From assembly GCA_003254925.1 (NCBI GenBank), contig QANZ01006002.1:224263-288262 (forward strand): a DNA stretch of 64,000 nucleotides, given 5' to 3'. This stretch comes from Chamaecrista fasciculata. Taxonomy: Eukaryota; Streptophyta; Magnoliopsida; Fabales; Fabaceae. The translations under genes and the position numbers were made by a program. Shown here in pieces: positions 37,701-49,184 of this stretch. Each line of letters opens with the position of its first letter. The stretch's first letter is position 1. The notes under the pieces are model-generated. The model saw nothing but the letters and a program-made list of their open reading frames with translations, was not told where the DNA came from and did not search any database.

Positions 37701-37795
37701 CATTGTATTGAGTTTGCCATTTGCCTATAAGAAGAGAAAGAGCTTGACAATGAAAATGGGTAGATGGATGCATTGACTGCAATTAGTTTTGTAAG
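34770..37795 (+). pseudogene. Truncated tandem copy of the UTP20 3' half
   Basis: It starts inside the equivalent of the long UTP20 exon (homologous to about 30203) and runs through copies of the next two exons and their introns into part of the 32924-33445 exon. Then, at about 37723, it jumps to the equivalent of 34364 near the UTP20 stop codon. The 33188-34363 segment is therefore missing. A 29-nt net loss at about 35934 shifts the frame, and there is a 3-nt in-frame loss near 35118. It lacks the first three quarters of the gene and any promoter of its own that I can see. The exon part differs from the parent by a few percent, but 36285-37539 looks identical to 31748-33002. It is best read as a broken duplicate. 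Confidence 0.93.
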
Positions 37796-39107
37796 AAAGA
37801 AAGATCCTTGTAGTCGTATGTGGATTCTTTATTTTGTAGAAGCTTTTTCAAAAAAATTGATAAAAATAACAGGTCAATAGAGTGTATACATAGAAAACAA
37901 AAACAACTAGGAATATTAAGACAAGACGACAAAATCTAGATGTTGATGTGATGTCGCCAAGATTCGCAACGTATATGGGCCTAACTCTTAACAACTTCCA
38001 AAATATAGTGACATTCTTACGAGGTTAATGTTCATTTACATACGGTCAAAGGACACGTTTCTTGGAGTTTTCTTTTTAACCTTTCAGAGTTACTTGTAAT
38101 TTTCCCTTCTTTTTTTTTATCAATATATTTTCAATGATGCATTTTATATTTTGTCATTTTGACATGTTGTATCTAATTTTAGAATATAATCACGTGATGA
38201 CGTGGAGTATGAAATAATAGTATAAATTTTGCATGCAAGGATATAGTAAATGCTCTGGCAAAAAAAAAAGGATATAGTAAATGCACGTCTCTCCAAATTT
38301 GGTTGAGAAAGAGATGGATTCCATCCAGTCTTAAGATAGGATTACAGCATCCTTGGTCCTTTTTAATTTTTAATTTAATACTATATATATTCAATATCCA
38401 CGCTATTTCTAATTGACATGCCTCTCATTACTATTTATTGCATTGGGTGGAGAGAAATGGTTATAGAATGATAGTTGAGCTATATTTGATTAGAATAAGG
38501 AGTTAAATGCTAAATTAAGAAAAGAAAGAGGAGGAATTAACGGGAATGTTATGCAATAGGAATTAGGTTATGATAGAAGAAGGAAGGAAGGAGTAAATAA
38601 TAATATTTTGGAAGAGTGAAAAAAGGGAAGAAGAAAATAAATCAAAGGGTGATTGGAGAAGAAGGAGAACGCGGGATGCGGAAAATATGTTAAATTGTGG
38701 CTTCAGTTTGTTTCTCGTTTGATGGTGAGACGCAGATGTAACGGACATACCGTTGCGTACTGCGAATCCTCATTCCCTTCCTTCTCTGCGTTTCGGCGAA
38801 TCGCTGTTTTGTTCTTCCCTTTTTCCGTCTCCTTTTGCTTTGAATTCAATCGTATCAAGAAATGCCGTTCTTCCATTTCATGGGGATGGCCAGTTTCTAG
38901 CTTCGTACCTCTTTAATTTGCAGGGCTCCTAGCTAGTAGGTACCGTCCGTACGTTCTACAATTAATTCGATTCATTGTTTCTCAATCCAATTTTATTCAT
39001 CATTCTATTCTATTTCCAGGAATTGGACGGCTTATCTTTGCTAGGCCCTGCAGTCTCGTGTTCATATTCTTTGGCTGTATTGTTGCTATTTTCATTTCCT
39101 GTAAACT
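37796..39107. other. Intergenic sequence and 5' leader of the NIPA gene
   Basis: No gene seen up to about 38600. From about 38640 to 39107 the GC content rises and the sequence resembles a plant 5' leader, possibly with a leader intron ending near 38922 or 39019. I could not settle the leader exon borders. Confidence 0.45.
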
Positions 39108-40874
39108 ATGGGGATGTCAACAGATAACCTAACCGGCCTTGTTCTGGCTTTGTCTTCTAGCGTTTTTATTGGTTCTAGCTTCATCATAAAGAAACAGGGT
39201 CTCAACAGGGCTGGGGCTGCCGGAAACAGAGCAGGTTTTCTTTCTCTCTTTCTTTATTTTCTTTGGCCAAGGAAAGACTCAAACCTCAAAACTAATCATG
39301 ATAATAATAATAATAATAATGATTTCTTCTCTTTAATATGCTCAGCCTCCGGAGGGCATTCATACTTGGCTGAACCGTGGTGGTGGATGGGAATGCTCTC
39401 AAGTAAGTCATTTTTATCTTTCTATGGTTCTTTTGGCAGATTTTTATTTTGGTATATGATGTAGCATTATGCGATGAGGTATTCATTTATCAATGTCCCA
39501 TTAACAAATACTATTATAAACAGAGTTCATTTGTTATAATCTTTTCTTTTTTTTCTTTTTCTGATTTTTACTTTCAAATGGCGCCGTTAGTCTCTTGTGT
39601 TTCCAGTTTTCCATGCATGCCCCAAAGATACGGGATATAAAATGTAATGCATTCCTTCTCATCTTTGTTTCAAAAGGTGCAATACAGTGCTAATTCGTAT
39701 TCATTAATTCAGTTAAATTGTTCTCGATGCCTGATGCCTATTTCATGTGAGAGTGGATTAGAGTCGTACAAAATAATTTTACGATGCTAAAGTATATGCT
39801 TAAATTATTTGTAGTGGTCGTTGGGGAAATTGCCAACTTCGCGGCTTATGCATTTGCTCCTGCTATACTAGTAACTCCTCTGGGAGCTTTAAGCATCATT
39901 TTCAGGTAACAGTGTCATTCAAAGTCAAAGGACGTTTCTAATCTTTAACCAATTGCGGACATGCATCTTCCATCATTATTACCTTCTAATTTGGATGTAT
40001 GCATGAGACCAGAGATACCTATTACAAATTCATATTATAATGCAGTGCAGTGCTGGCTCATTTTATCCTCCGTGAGAGATTGCACATATTTGGTATGCTT
40101 GGATGTCTTCTCTGTATTGTTGGCTCTACAACTATTGTTTTGCATGCACCACACGAGAGAACTATTACGTCTGTTAAGGAGGTGTGGAGACTTGCTACAG
40201 AACCGGGTATATTTTCATGCCTTAATTTTTCTTGTTTTAATAATTTCTTCAGGTCCATATATAGTCCTGGAATTATTTATGGTAAACCTTGCTAACAGTG
40301 AAATTTGTTCGTTGACAGGCTTTCTTATCTACACTTTTTTAGTTTTGATAGTGGTTTCTGTTCTCATTTTCTATTATGTACCGCGTGTTGGGCAGAAACA
40401 TATGATCGTATATGTTGGAATATGTTCTCTTATGGGCTCTCTCACGGTACTAATCATATCTATGCAGCTCATTATTCTCAAGGCTGGCTGACTGTAAACC
40501 TGTCCTCTATATATTTACTCAACATGTATCCTTGCTTTTGTGTAGGTTATGTGTGTGAAAACTGTGGGAATAGCTTTGAAGCTTACATTTGAAGGGACGA
40601 ATCAATTCAAATACTATCAGACCTGGATCTTTGCGGTGATTGTTATAGGATGTTGTCTCTTGCAGATCAACTACTTGAACAAGGTAAAATCAGCATATGC
40701 ATTAGTCAATGGACAATTGGCTGTCACTGTATATGCTGTGTCTACAGTACACAAATGATAATGCCAATTAGAATCATACAGTAGACACACGCACAAAATA
40801 ATAATAATAATTTAGAATTAATGAAAGAAGGAATCTTGAGCATCGAATATGTACCAAACCATAGCCATTTCCTC

Positions 40875-40908
<34 letters not shown>

Positions 40909-42245
40909 AATTGATTTTCACTAATCCAACAATTGAATTAGAAATAATAATATGTTGATATTCTATATCAAATTTATGATTATCATGATTAGAACTTCTA
41001 ATCTAATAGTGAATTTCGTAAAATATTCATCTTATAAATAATTTATTTAAATATGTAAGAACAAAATTAAAAATTTCAAGTGATCTCTCCTTATACATAT
41101 ATTGTCAACCAGCAGAGCATGTTGGTATACAATATCCACCATACACCCTTCATTTTCACTTAATGATGAACACAGCTTTGGCGTGTAATTTTCAAGAAAA
41201 ATAGTAGCCTATTTAAATGGCGTTTCAATGTTTCATGAACTTAGTTGAGCTCTCTCTACATTGTTTCGGCATGCTCTTCAATTTGCTTTAAAATGTGAAA
41301 CCATAGAGCTAGAATCCTAGACTTGGTATATCGAGTTATCAATCCGAGATATCTAGTAACCTACCTTACCTACTATTGTTTAATGGTTTTCGCTTATTTT
41401 GATACATGCTTGCAGGCTTTGGATGCATTTAACACTGCTGTCGTATCACCAGTTTACTACGTGATGTTTACGACATTTACCATCTTGGCCAGCATGATCA
41501 TGTTTAAGGTGATTATCACTTTTATATAGTTCTGGAATTCCATACATTTCCATTTTAGATCAATAGTTTAATGGGAGACACCTCGAAGTCTAAATTGATA
41601 GTAGATTTGGTAGCTTATGGAAGAATGCGTAAAGTTAAAATAGAACTGTTAAAACTAAAACAACTAAAATCTGAAGGAATCACTGATAGGATGTTCTGGC
41701 ATAATGCTTTAGGTTGCAGTTTTACATTTTGACCACAACAAATCTGAGAAATGTAAGTTGTCCCATTTACAGTTAAAGTAAAATGGACTGTAACCATGAC
41801 AATACAGGGTTTGGTGTGATTATCTGAAAGATTGCATATGGGTATTTGTTTAGTAATCTTATAAGCCGTGACTTATCAGGGGTTATGAAATTAGAGAAAG
41901 TGATAGTGAAAGCATGCAGTACATTCTAGAGGATATGTAAATAACTGAAATAATGGTGACATGATCTGCGTCTCATTATTAATTTCTTGCTTCTAAGTTC
42001 GTCTAGATTTGTTTCATTATCCGTAATCCATTGTTAACTTGCAGGATTGGGACTCACAAAATGCATCTCAAATAGCTACTGAGTTGTGTGGCTTTATGAC
42101 AATTTTATCTGGGACCTTCCTCCTTCATAAAACCAAAGATATGGGTAATAAACCTCCGGAACCAGAATCTTCTCATGGAAGTGAAAGTCCAGCTCGTGCT
42201 AGTGAGTCTCACCTGATAAACCAACAGAGTTCAGTTTCAGTCTAA
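39108..42245 (+). CDS. NIPA-type magnesium transporter (DUF803)
   Basis: Eight exons: 39108-39234, 39346-39402, 39815-39905, 40046-40206, 40319-40446, 40546-40683, 41416-41508 and 42045-42245. Phases close at 996 nt, giving 331 residues. Conserved NIPA segments in order: [20 protein letters not shown] (helix 1), [23 protein letters not shown] with [18 protein letters not shown] (helices 2-3), a [13 protein letters not shown] stretch, [17 protein letters not shown], a mid helix ending in [10 protein letters not shown], then [19 protein letters not shown] and [14 protein letters not shown]. About nine membrane helices are expected, with a Ser-rich cytosolic tail. Human NIPA proteins move Mg2+. 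For the plant family a transport role at endosome or plasma membrane is inferred. The start ATG at 39108 is followed six bases later by a second ATG. Confidence 0.93.
40876..40905. repeat. (AT)n microsatellite
   Basis: About 15 AT units in the intron between the sixth and seventh exons of the NIPA gene. Confidence 0.95.
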
Positions 42246-43560
42246 GCACAAGTGCAAAATGCAATGTTCCCTTTACCCAAACAACTATAGAAATCTGATG
42301 AAGTTTTTGTTATGGGCTTTCAAAATGTGGAGAAACCAGTGGGGAGAACTTGTAAAACGTCAGACAAAGGGAAAGAGAGAAACATGGTGATGTTATCCTG
42401 AAAGATTAAAGGAAGTGATTCTCAAAATCTGGGATATATCAACATTTAATCTTTATCTTCTGATTCTTAGTGTTATTTTTCTTTCATTAAGATTAATTTA
42501 TTCATAATAATTTAAGGGTTGAAATGGTAAGAATAGAAGTAGAAGAAATAAATAAAAAGTTCAAATATATTTTTGGTCTCTCTAATTTTGCAAGTTTTCA
42601 TTTTCACGATTTTTAAAAAATTTAATATTGCCTTTTTAGAAACAAACAAATAAATATCTTTATTTGAAATTTTGTAATGGTAAAAACAAATTACTAGTTA
42701 TACCTTAAAATATTATTAATTATTTTTATCTTAACTTTTAGCTATTATATCACCACCACTCAAGCATTTGTAATCCTATAATATAGGATTTGGAATATAT
42801 ACATTAAGAACTTGTCACGAAGAGCTGAAATGCAATTTATTTCTTTCCTTCTCTTCAATTCATTTCAAAATAACAATAATAATAACAATTCAATTTGACT
42901 CAAATCTGACTTATACATGGATCATCTTCGTGGTAGAGAAAAAGTGTGCTAAAACATTCGTGTTTTTCAAAGGAAAATTAAAAATGAATAAATAGAAACT
43001 CTTTCAATATGATAAATGTATAGGGAAGAAATCATGACATAAAGACAAAGCAGTATTAGATTCTCCCCACCAAAATGTTAAAAAAGTAAAAAACCAAGTT
43101 TTGGTATTAGACGTTCGCCAAAGGATTCGAACCTGCGAGGGCAAAAATGAATAGGATATAGATTAATCAGCCCTGACCTTGATGTACAATCACTCGAGCG
43201 TCGCATTAAACCGCAATATATATACTTATCTAATTCGATTGTTAGTAGAATGAATTATTCTAAACAATAGAGCAGAAATGAAATTCACCCCTGTTCCTGA
43301 TTATTCTTTTCTCTGAAATCCCCTCCGATCTTCCCGAGAAAGTCACTCCTCAGCAGCTCCGGCTTCCTATCTCAATCGTCGCTTTAGGCTTTTGTGATTT
43401 CAATTCACTATCACGAAAGGTAAGTACTATCCATTCGCTGCCCTTCTTGTTGTTAGTATTGCTTGATTGAATTCTGGTGGGTTCTTGTCATCGATGCTTT
43501 AGAAGTTGATTATCCGATAAACCTGTGATCTTTGAGGAAACATACTCCGATTGATTCCCA
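42246..43560. other. Intergenic spacer with the 5' leader of the SANT-like gene
   Basis: 42246-42480 is probably NIPA 3' UTR. 42500-43250 is AT-rich with nothing recognised. The leader of the next gene begins near 43290. A GT donor consensus (aag|gtaagta) at about 43420 suggests a leader intron ending shortly before the start codon. Confidence 0.5.
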
Positions 43561-44904
43561 ATGATGCCTCCCAGAAGAAAGAAATGGACAGAGGCGGAGG
43601 AAAAAACCCTAATTGACAAGTATGGCGAGATGGTAGGTGACGGGACTCTCGCTAAAATGAAAACCCGTGAGAAAAAATTCAAACCCATAGCTTGTTATGT
43701 CAATTCAGTGCACCATCTTCGTGATCCCGTTGCCTACCCTTGGCAGTGGTCGTGGAAGGACGTTTCCACTAAGGTTCAGAACATGAGGCACCAGTATTTG
43801 CTTGTTAAACAGAAGATTAAGAAGCCCGAGTTTTCGTCTATGGAAAATTCTGGTGGGGATTCTAATGGGAATGAGTTTGATTGGGTTGAGGGCCTTACTC
43901 ACTGGTCTAACTTTCTTAGGTATAAGGAGGTCTTTGGAGATATTGCACTTGGTCACAATAATACTACTGATTTAATGGCTTTAGCCAATGGGGATCGTGA
44001 AAATGGAGCTGGGTTTCTGGGGCATGGTGGGGCTATGGATATAATTGAGTTTGGCCAAATAGGTCATTCAGGGGATGGGGATTTCACAGCCGGGATTGAT
44101 GGTGTTGAGAATGAAGTAATGGGTCTGGGTTTTGATTATGATGCTGAAGAAGGTGAAGTGAATTATAACGGAAGTGATCGATTGAGGGAAGATGCGGAAA
44201 ATGGTTATGTGTATGAAGAAGTAGAGTTGACTGGGCCTCACTTGAAGAAGAAGAAGAAGAAGAAGAGGAGGAGGAAGGTGGTGAAGGGTTTGGAAAAGAA
44301 GGCATGGAGGATTCTTGCAACCCAGCTCGGACAACTGAGGGATCTAGAGGTTCGGTTTGAGCAACGTGAGATAGATAGAGAGCGGGAGAGGCAGAGAAGG
44401 GAAAACTTTCGATTGGAGCTTGAGAAGCAATGGGAAAAGAAACTAGAAGAAAGAGACAAGGAGAGGGAGGAGAGGGAAAAGGATAGGGAGAAGCTAAGGA
44501 GGCAGAGAATGTGTGAGTGGGAAGCTATAGAGAAGGAGAATGAGGTGGTTGAAGGGAAACGAAGAGAAGAAGAGTTAATTTATGAGAGGGACTGGGAGGA
44601 GAGAATGAATAGTAAAAGGTTAGAATGGAAGAAGAGGATTGATGAGGTGTTAAATCAGCACCGTGCGGAAATGGGTCAGATGCAAACTCGTATTCTTCAC
44701 GAGCAACAAAATCTCACTAGCCAATTACTTGGTATTTTCTCACAATGGACTTCCCAGCTTGCTGGCCTATCTGATCATACTAGTGCTAGCAACCATTATC
44801 TTTCACAGATGATGCAAAATTTGCATCATGTAAATGGTGTAGTTCATGGTGACACTAGGGTTGAGGGAGATAATCAAGAAGATCAATTCATTGTTGATGG
44901 ATAA
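43561..44904 (+). CDS. SANT/trihelix-like DNA-binding protein with long coiled coil
   Basis: A single-exon gene of 447 residues starting MMPPRRKKWTEAEEKTLIDK. Residues 8-95 look like a Myb/SANT-like (trihelix-type) domain: a first Trp in KKWTEAEEKTLI, WSWKDVSTKVQNMRHQYLLV with conserved Trp residues, then DWVEGLTHWSNFLRYKEVFG. Next come an acidic Gly/Asp-rich middle, a Lys/Arg run (residues about 222-235) that could serve as a nuclear signal, and a Glu/Arg-rich coiled coil (about 250-375). The C-terminus is Gln/His-rich. By family logic it is a nuclear DNA-binding protein that dimerises through the coiled coil. Targets are unknown. The long coiled coil and lack of introns set it apart from its neighbours. 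Confidence 0.85.
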   Translation: MMPPRRKKWTEAEEKTLIDKYGEMVGDGTLAKMKTREKKFKPIACYVNSVHHLRDPVAYPWQWSWKDVSTKVQNMRHQYLLVKQKIKKPEFSSMENSGGDSNGNEFDWVEGLTHWSNFLRYKEVFGDIALGHNNTTDLMALANGDRENGAGFLGHGGAMDIIEFGQIGHSGDGDFTAGIDGVENEVMGLGFDYDAEEGEVNYNGSDRLREDAENGYVYEEVELTGPHLKKKKKKKRRRKVVKGLEKKAWRILATQLGQLRDLEVRFEQREIDRERERQRRENFRLELEKQWEKKLEERDKEREEREKDREKLRRQRMCEWEAIEKENEVVEGKRREEELIYERDWEERMNSKRLEWKKRIDEVLNQHRAEMGQMQTRILHEQQNLTSQLLGIFSQWTSQLAGLSDHTSASNHYLSQMMQNLHHVNGVVHGDTRVEGDNQEDQFIVDG

Positions 44905-45784
44905 TGTATTTCTGCCATTACAAGCTACACTGGGCTATCTAGGATCTTAAGTCACAGTTAACTTGCAGTGGCCTGAAAGAGTGTTGTTGAATGCATTCCA
45001 AAGTATACTCTCTTCATTTAGGTATGTTTGTACACATTTTAGTTCATATTGTACGTTATAATGGCTGATAATTTATCTTTACTATTTTTTGATGTAATTA
45101 CCTTTGTTCTATATAAAAAGAAAAGTATTTTGTTTTCCGTTTTTCATTTGTACTGAACCCCAAACTGTGAGGATAAAGGTCAACTTTTTTGTCTTTTAGA
45201 TGCTTCGGCTCCAATCATCTTTTCATGTGCAGATCCAAGACGGGATTTTGTAAAATCCCATGTCTTCATTCGTATATCAATACGTTTCTCTAATTTTTAT
45301 AGCAGATGAAAATCTATGGTAGCATTTTCCTTGTTGGTACATATAAATATTTGAACCTAAAATTTCCAACGAACTAACCCAAGGTTCGTGTTCTGTAGAA
45401 TTTTGGTTTTAATCTAATCTGTAGGGACAAGGAAAGTGGGGAATGGTGTTGTGTTCTTTGTTTGAGAGAGAGAAAGTGTGGGATTTATACATTTATTATT
45501 TCATAGGATATATATTTTTTTACTCTTTTTTTTTTCTCTCTTTCTAAAATGTAGAGAATATACCATTACTCACACTGTAGATGATTCAGTCCATTTTGAC
45601 CAGAGTTGAGTTTCAAAATCTGACTAACCTTAGAGATAATGATTGAGTAGCACTCCATTTTGTGTAAATTGAGATTTGGAGAGCTGTTTGTTCTAAATTA
45701 GAATTCTCTTGTGAGTAAGCAGCCTAAGCCCAGACAATAGAAAGTTTTTTTCGGCTAGACCAAAAAAAAATAAAAAATTACACA

Positions 45785-46125
45785 ATCAAATCAATATTTT
45801 AAAAATTGACGTGAGTAAACTATTTTTATTGTAACAAATTGAGTAAGTCGAGAAACCGTAATCTTAGATAGTATTTTATACAGTTAGAAACTGCAAAACA
45901 GAATGGCGGATTACGAAAACAAAGAAACCGTACACCAGTAATACGGTTCCGATATTTTACGGTTTCTATTGAAACCGTATGACAGGCATGCGGTTTCTTT
46001 GTATCCGTAATTCTTCATCTTGCTTTATGGTTTCTAGTTGTGTAAAGAGTAAGGTTTCTTCACTTTATATTTTTGTTACATCAAAAGTAATTTATTCATG
46101 TCAATTTTTAAAATATTAATCTGAG
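45785..46125. mobile_element. Foldback element with nested GAAACCGTA palindromes
   Basis: The outer arms match in inverted orientation (aatattttaaaaattgac on the left, its complement near 46110). The centre (45920-46001) is a hairpin with arms caaagaaaccg and cggtttctttg, plus a smaller perfect palindrome acggtttctattgaaaccgt at 45959-45978. There is no coding capacity. The target duplication is not resolved. Confidence 0.65.
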
Positions 46126-46830
46126 ATATATAGTTTAGAATTAAATTTACAGAAGTTGGACCAAAAAATGAGTGAAAAATAAACTTAAGAAACAAAAAAT
46201 GAATGGTTCATGCACATACAATGGAATAGGGTACAAAAATAGTTGTACATTTAATATATATGGGCCACTATGGTACACAATCACATCAATACATTCAAGC
46301 TAAGTTGCAATCATTATGATCATCAACATATAGAAGAAATCCTATTCACTATACTCTTGTTCCTGCATCGCTCCAACTTCCATTTTTCTAATCCCCTGCA
46401 ACAATCCCGGTGAAGGCTAGACGATGATAAAATATACAATCTAGAGAATCGAAAGCAAGGATATTATATAATACTGTTGAAACCAAGGATTGTATGCGTC
46501 CAAAGCTGGGATGGTGAAGAATGTGTGACACAGGAATCGATTTTGGAACTCTAGGGTTTACAACCTCTTAAGTATGCGGAAATCCAATTCCAATTGAATT
46601 TGATAAACTCAATCCAAATCATTAAAATCTTGAGGCAAAAAAAAATCATTAAAATCCCCCAAAACCTAATCAAATTAATTGGATGATAATATTGTTTGGA
46701 AAAAAAAATAAGAAAATAATATTATATATCTTGAATTCGATTAAAACGTTTTGATTATATATTGATTTTCAATTTTCATCCAAATCAAATAGATTATTCC
46801 CATTAAATATAAATATATTTTTTCAATATT

Positions 46831-46866
46831 TATATCTATATCTATATCTATATCTATATCTATATC
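46831..46866. repeat. (TATATC)n hexanucleotide repeat
   Basis: About five to six units in otherwise unannotated AT-rich sequence. The rest of 44905-47001 holds the 3' UTR of the SANT-like gene up to about 45300, the foldback element, and no gene I can support. Confidence 0.9.
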
Positions 46867-47177
46867 TTCTATACTATATTATATGTGTGAGGGGTGTTTT
46901 GGTTGGTCAAAATTAATTTTATTTTGAAATATTAAAAGAGGAAAAAATAGTGGAGGGGGTTAACTAACTTTCCCTAACTTTCAAATACTAGTTTATTCAT
47001 TTGGCTTAACTGCACTTTTAGTCCCCTAACTTTCGCAAAGGTCTCAATCTGGTCCCTTAACTTTTTTTGTTTCAATTTTGGTCCCCTAACTTTCGCAAAA
47101 GTCTCAATTTGGTCCCCTAACTTTTTTTGTTGCAATTTTGGTCCCCTAACTTTTGAAAACGTTTCACCATTGGTCCC

Positions 47178-47578
47178 NNNNNNNNNNNNNNNNNNNNNNN
47201 NNNNNNNNNNNNNNNNNNNNNNNNNNNNNNNNNNNNNNNNNNNNNNNNNNNNNNNNNNNNNNNNNNNNNNNNNNNNNNNNNNNNNNNNNNNNNNNNNNNN
47301 NNNNNNNNNNNNNNNNNNNNNNNNNNNNNNNNNNNNNNNNNNNNNNNNNNNNNNNNNNNNNNNNNNNNNNNNNNNNNNNNNNNNNNNNNNNNNNNNNNNN
47401 NNNNNNNNNNNNNNNNNNNNNNNNNNNNNNNNNNNNNNNNNNNNNNNNNNNNNNNNNNNNNNNNNNNNNNNNNNNNNNNNNNNNNNNNNNNNNNNNNNNN
47501 NNNNNNNNNNNNNNNNNNNNNNNNNNNNNNNNNNNNNNNNNNNNNNNNNNNNNNNNNNNNNNNNNNNNNNNNNNNNNN
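47178..47578. other. Assembly gap (401 N)
   Basis: A run of undetermined bases bounded by a GGTCCC-type arm on the left and a (CTT)n tract on the right. Frames that cross it are meaningless. Confidence 1.
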
Positions 47579-47666
47579 CTTCTTCTTCTTCTTCTTCTTC
47601 TTCTTCTTCTTCTTCTTCTTCTTCTTCTTCTTCTTCTTCTTCTTCTTCTTCTTCTTCTTCTTCTTC
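47579..47666. repeat. (CTT)n microsatellite at the gap edge
   Basis: About 29 uninterrupted CTT units. The tract reads as poly-Leu or poly-Ser in the plus frames and is a likely cause of the assembly gap. Part of it may belong to the Ser-rich N-terminus of the captured LEA2-like fragment. Confidence 0.97.
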
Positions 47667-48200
47667 AGCTCTCACTGCTCATTGCTATTACTACCCAACA
47701 CCGTCGTATCGTTCATCTTCCTCCTCTTCCGCTTCCTTCAAAGGCTGTTGCTGCTGCTTCTTCCTCCTCTTCTCCTTCCTCGCTCTTCTCGTCTTAGCCG
47801 TCGTCCTCGTCATCATCCTCGCCGTCAAACCCAAAAAGCCCTAATTCGATCTCCAACAAGTCGGCGTCCAGTACATGGGCATAACCCTCAACCCTCCTTC
47901 CTCCACCACATCCGCCGATGGCTCCGCCGAAGGCAGCTCCGGCTCCACCACGACCGCCGCCTCTCTCTCTCTCTCTCTCTCCATCTGATTGCTATTCACC
48001 GCTATACGCGCGAGTCTAGGTTCACCGTCATGTATCGCAGAATTCCATTGGGCAAAGCTTTCGTTCCTGGATTTTACCAACAAGCGCACAGTGCCACGCA
48101 GGTTGAAGCCATCACTGACGCCGTGCCGGAAATCATGGACGCCGGAATCTTGACCGGAGGAATGTTGCTCATTCTGGGTGTCAATGGATTTTTTTGGTTG
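47667..48200 (+). pseudogene. Captured, broken LEA2/NHL (NDR1/HIN1-like) gene fragment
   Basis: Three plus frames carry pieces of one LEA2-domain protein. A Cys-rich turn and membrane anchor read KGCCCCFFLLFSFLALLVLA followed by VVLVIILAVKPKKP. Then, in another frame, come FDLQQVGVQYMGITLNPPSS and an Ser/Thr-rich part. Then ESRFTVMYRRIPLGKAFVPG with FYQQAHSATQVEA follows. This order (short cytosolic Ser-rich head, one membrane helix, LEA2 fold with a YRxIPLGKA..PGFYQ motif) is that of plant LEA hydroxyproline-rich/NHL proteins. A stop follows KPKKP and the frame shifts at a CT microsatellite (47960-47981). It sits inside the arms of a MULE-like element, so it is probably transduplicated. Confidence 0.8.
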
Positions 48201-48465
48201 GAGAGAGAGATTATTTTTTTGGTGTGAAATAAATTAAAACTCCAAGTTATTTTTTCTATCTTACATTTTGGTTCTATTATAGAGAAAAAGGTCCTTGATG
48301 CAAAAAATTTAAATTTTTAGGAGTTAAAAATCAATTTTATCTTTTTTTTTAACGGAAAATTGGATGGAAACTGTTAGAGGGACCAACTTTGTCAAATTTT
48401 GCATTACTGGCGGACCAATATGGAACAATAAATAACTGGGGGACCAATATGGAACAATAAATATT

Positions 48466-49184
48466 TGCACAAATTGAAAACTCAAGGTGTTATGTGCACC
48501 CATCCTAAAACTCAGGGGTGTCTCTGCATTTTGGAAAAAAAAAAAAAAAAAGAATATAGACATTTTCGTGAAATTGAGAATATTGAGATGGTACTGGCTT
48601 GGCCCAAAAACAAGATGTTCCTGGCGTCATCTTCTGATCGCAAACAATGTTGAGACTTGAGAAACTCCTCGCTCAAGCCTTCCAAACCCTTATGATATGT
48701 TTGGGTGGAGTAAATTTAGGAGTAAAACTAATCTTTAGAGATAATTGTTCTTTCAAACATACTAAAATTATAAAAGAAAATAATTTGATTGCCTCCAAAA
48801 ATTATTTTTCTTTCTAAATTTACCTTATCCAAACACACTCAGGAATTTCTGATTTCAATTCTATCTTCTCGTTAGCACACATATGTGGCCCAATAAACTT
48901 TGGACTGGTTGGTGTGTTATACTTTAAACCACATAGCCCAGGTTCTTTCTTCGTTTATGGAACATTATGTTAAAATTCAACTCCAAACAACACATAAGGA
49001 GAAGAGGAAAAAAAAAAAAAACAGACCATCACCAACTCAGTAGAAGATGGGCTCAAAACCACATTTGTTAGACAGAAGGAAACATTTCCATTCTCCTAAT
49101 GTTTACCAATACATTTATACAAGGTATGTGATTACCAATACAAAATTCAAGAACCAGCAAATAGACCCTATATTACAAATATCA
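48466..49184. other. Intergenic sequence 3' of the CENP-O-like gene
   Basis: This is AT-rich, with homopolymer A runs at 48536-48550 and 49009-49020. No gene recognised. The part near 49050-49184 is probably the CENP-O 3' UTR. Confidence 0.5.

Larger units (their letters stand above)
47002..48465. mobile_element. Mosaic GGTCCC-family TIR element spanning an assembly gap
   Basis: The left end (ggcttaactgcacttttag with repeated GGTCCC units) matches the arm type of the element at 8288. The right end (48230-48445: agagaaaaaggt, then aacggaaaa and GGGACCAA units) matches the right arm of the element at 6877. Beyond that, 48465-48535 resembles the arm of the element at 20317. This looks like two or three nested or recombined elements. 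The N run hides the junction and no target duplication can be defined. Confidence 0.7.

Noticed and set aside
46974-47797. Long acidic (poly-Glu), poly-Leu and poly-Ser open frames
   Set aside because: They run through the N gap and the CTT microsatellite.
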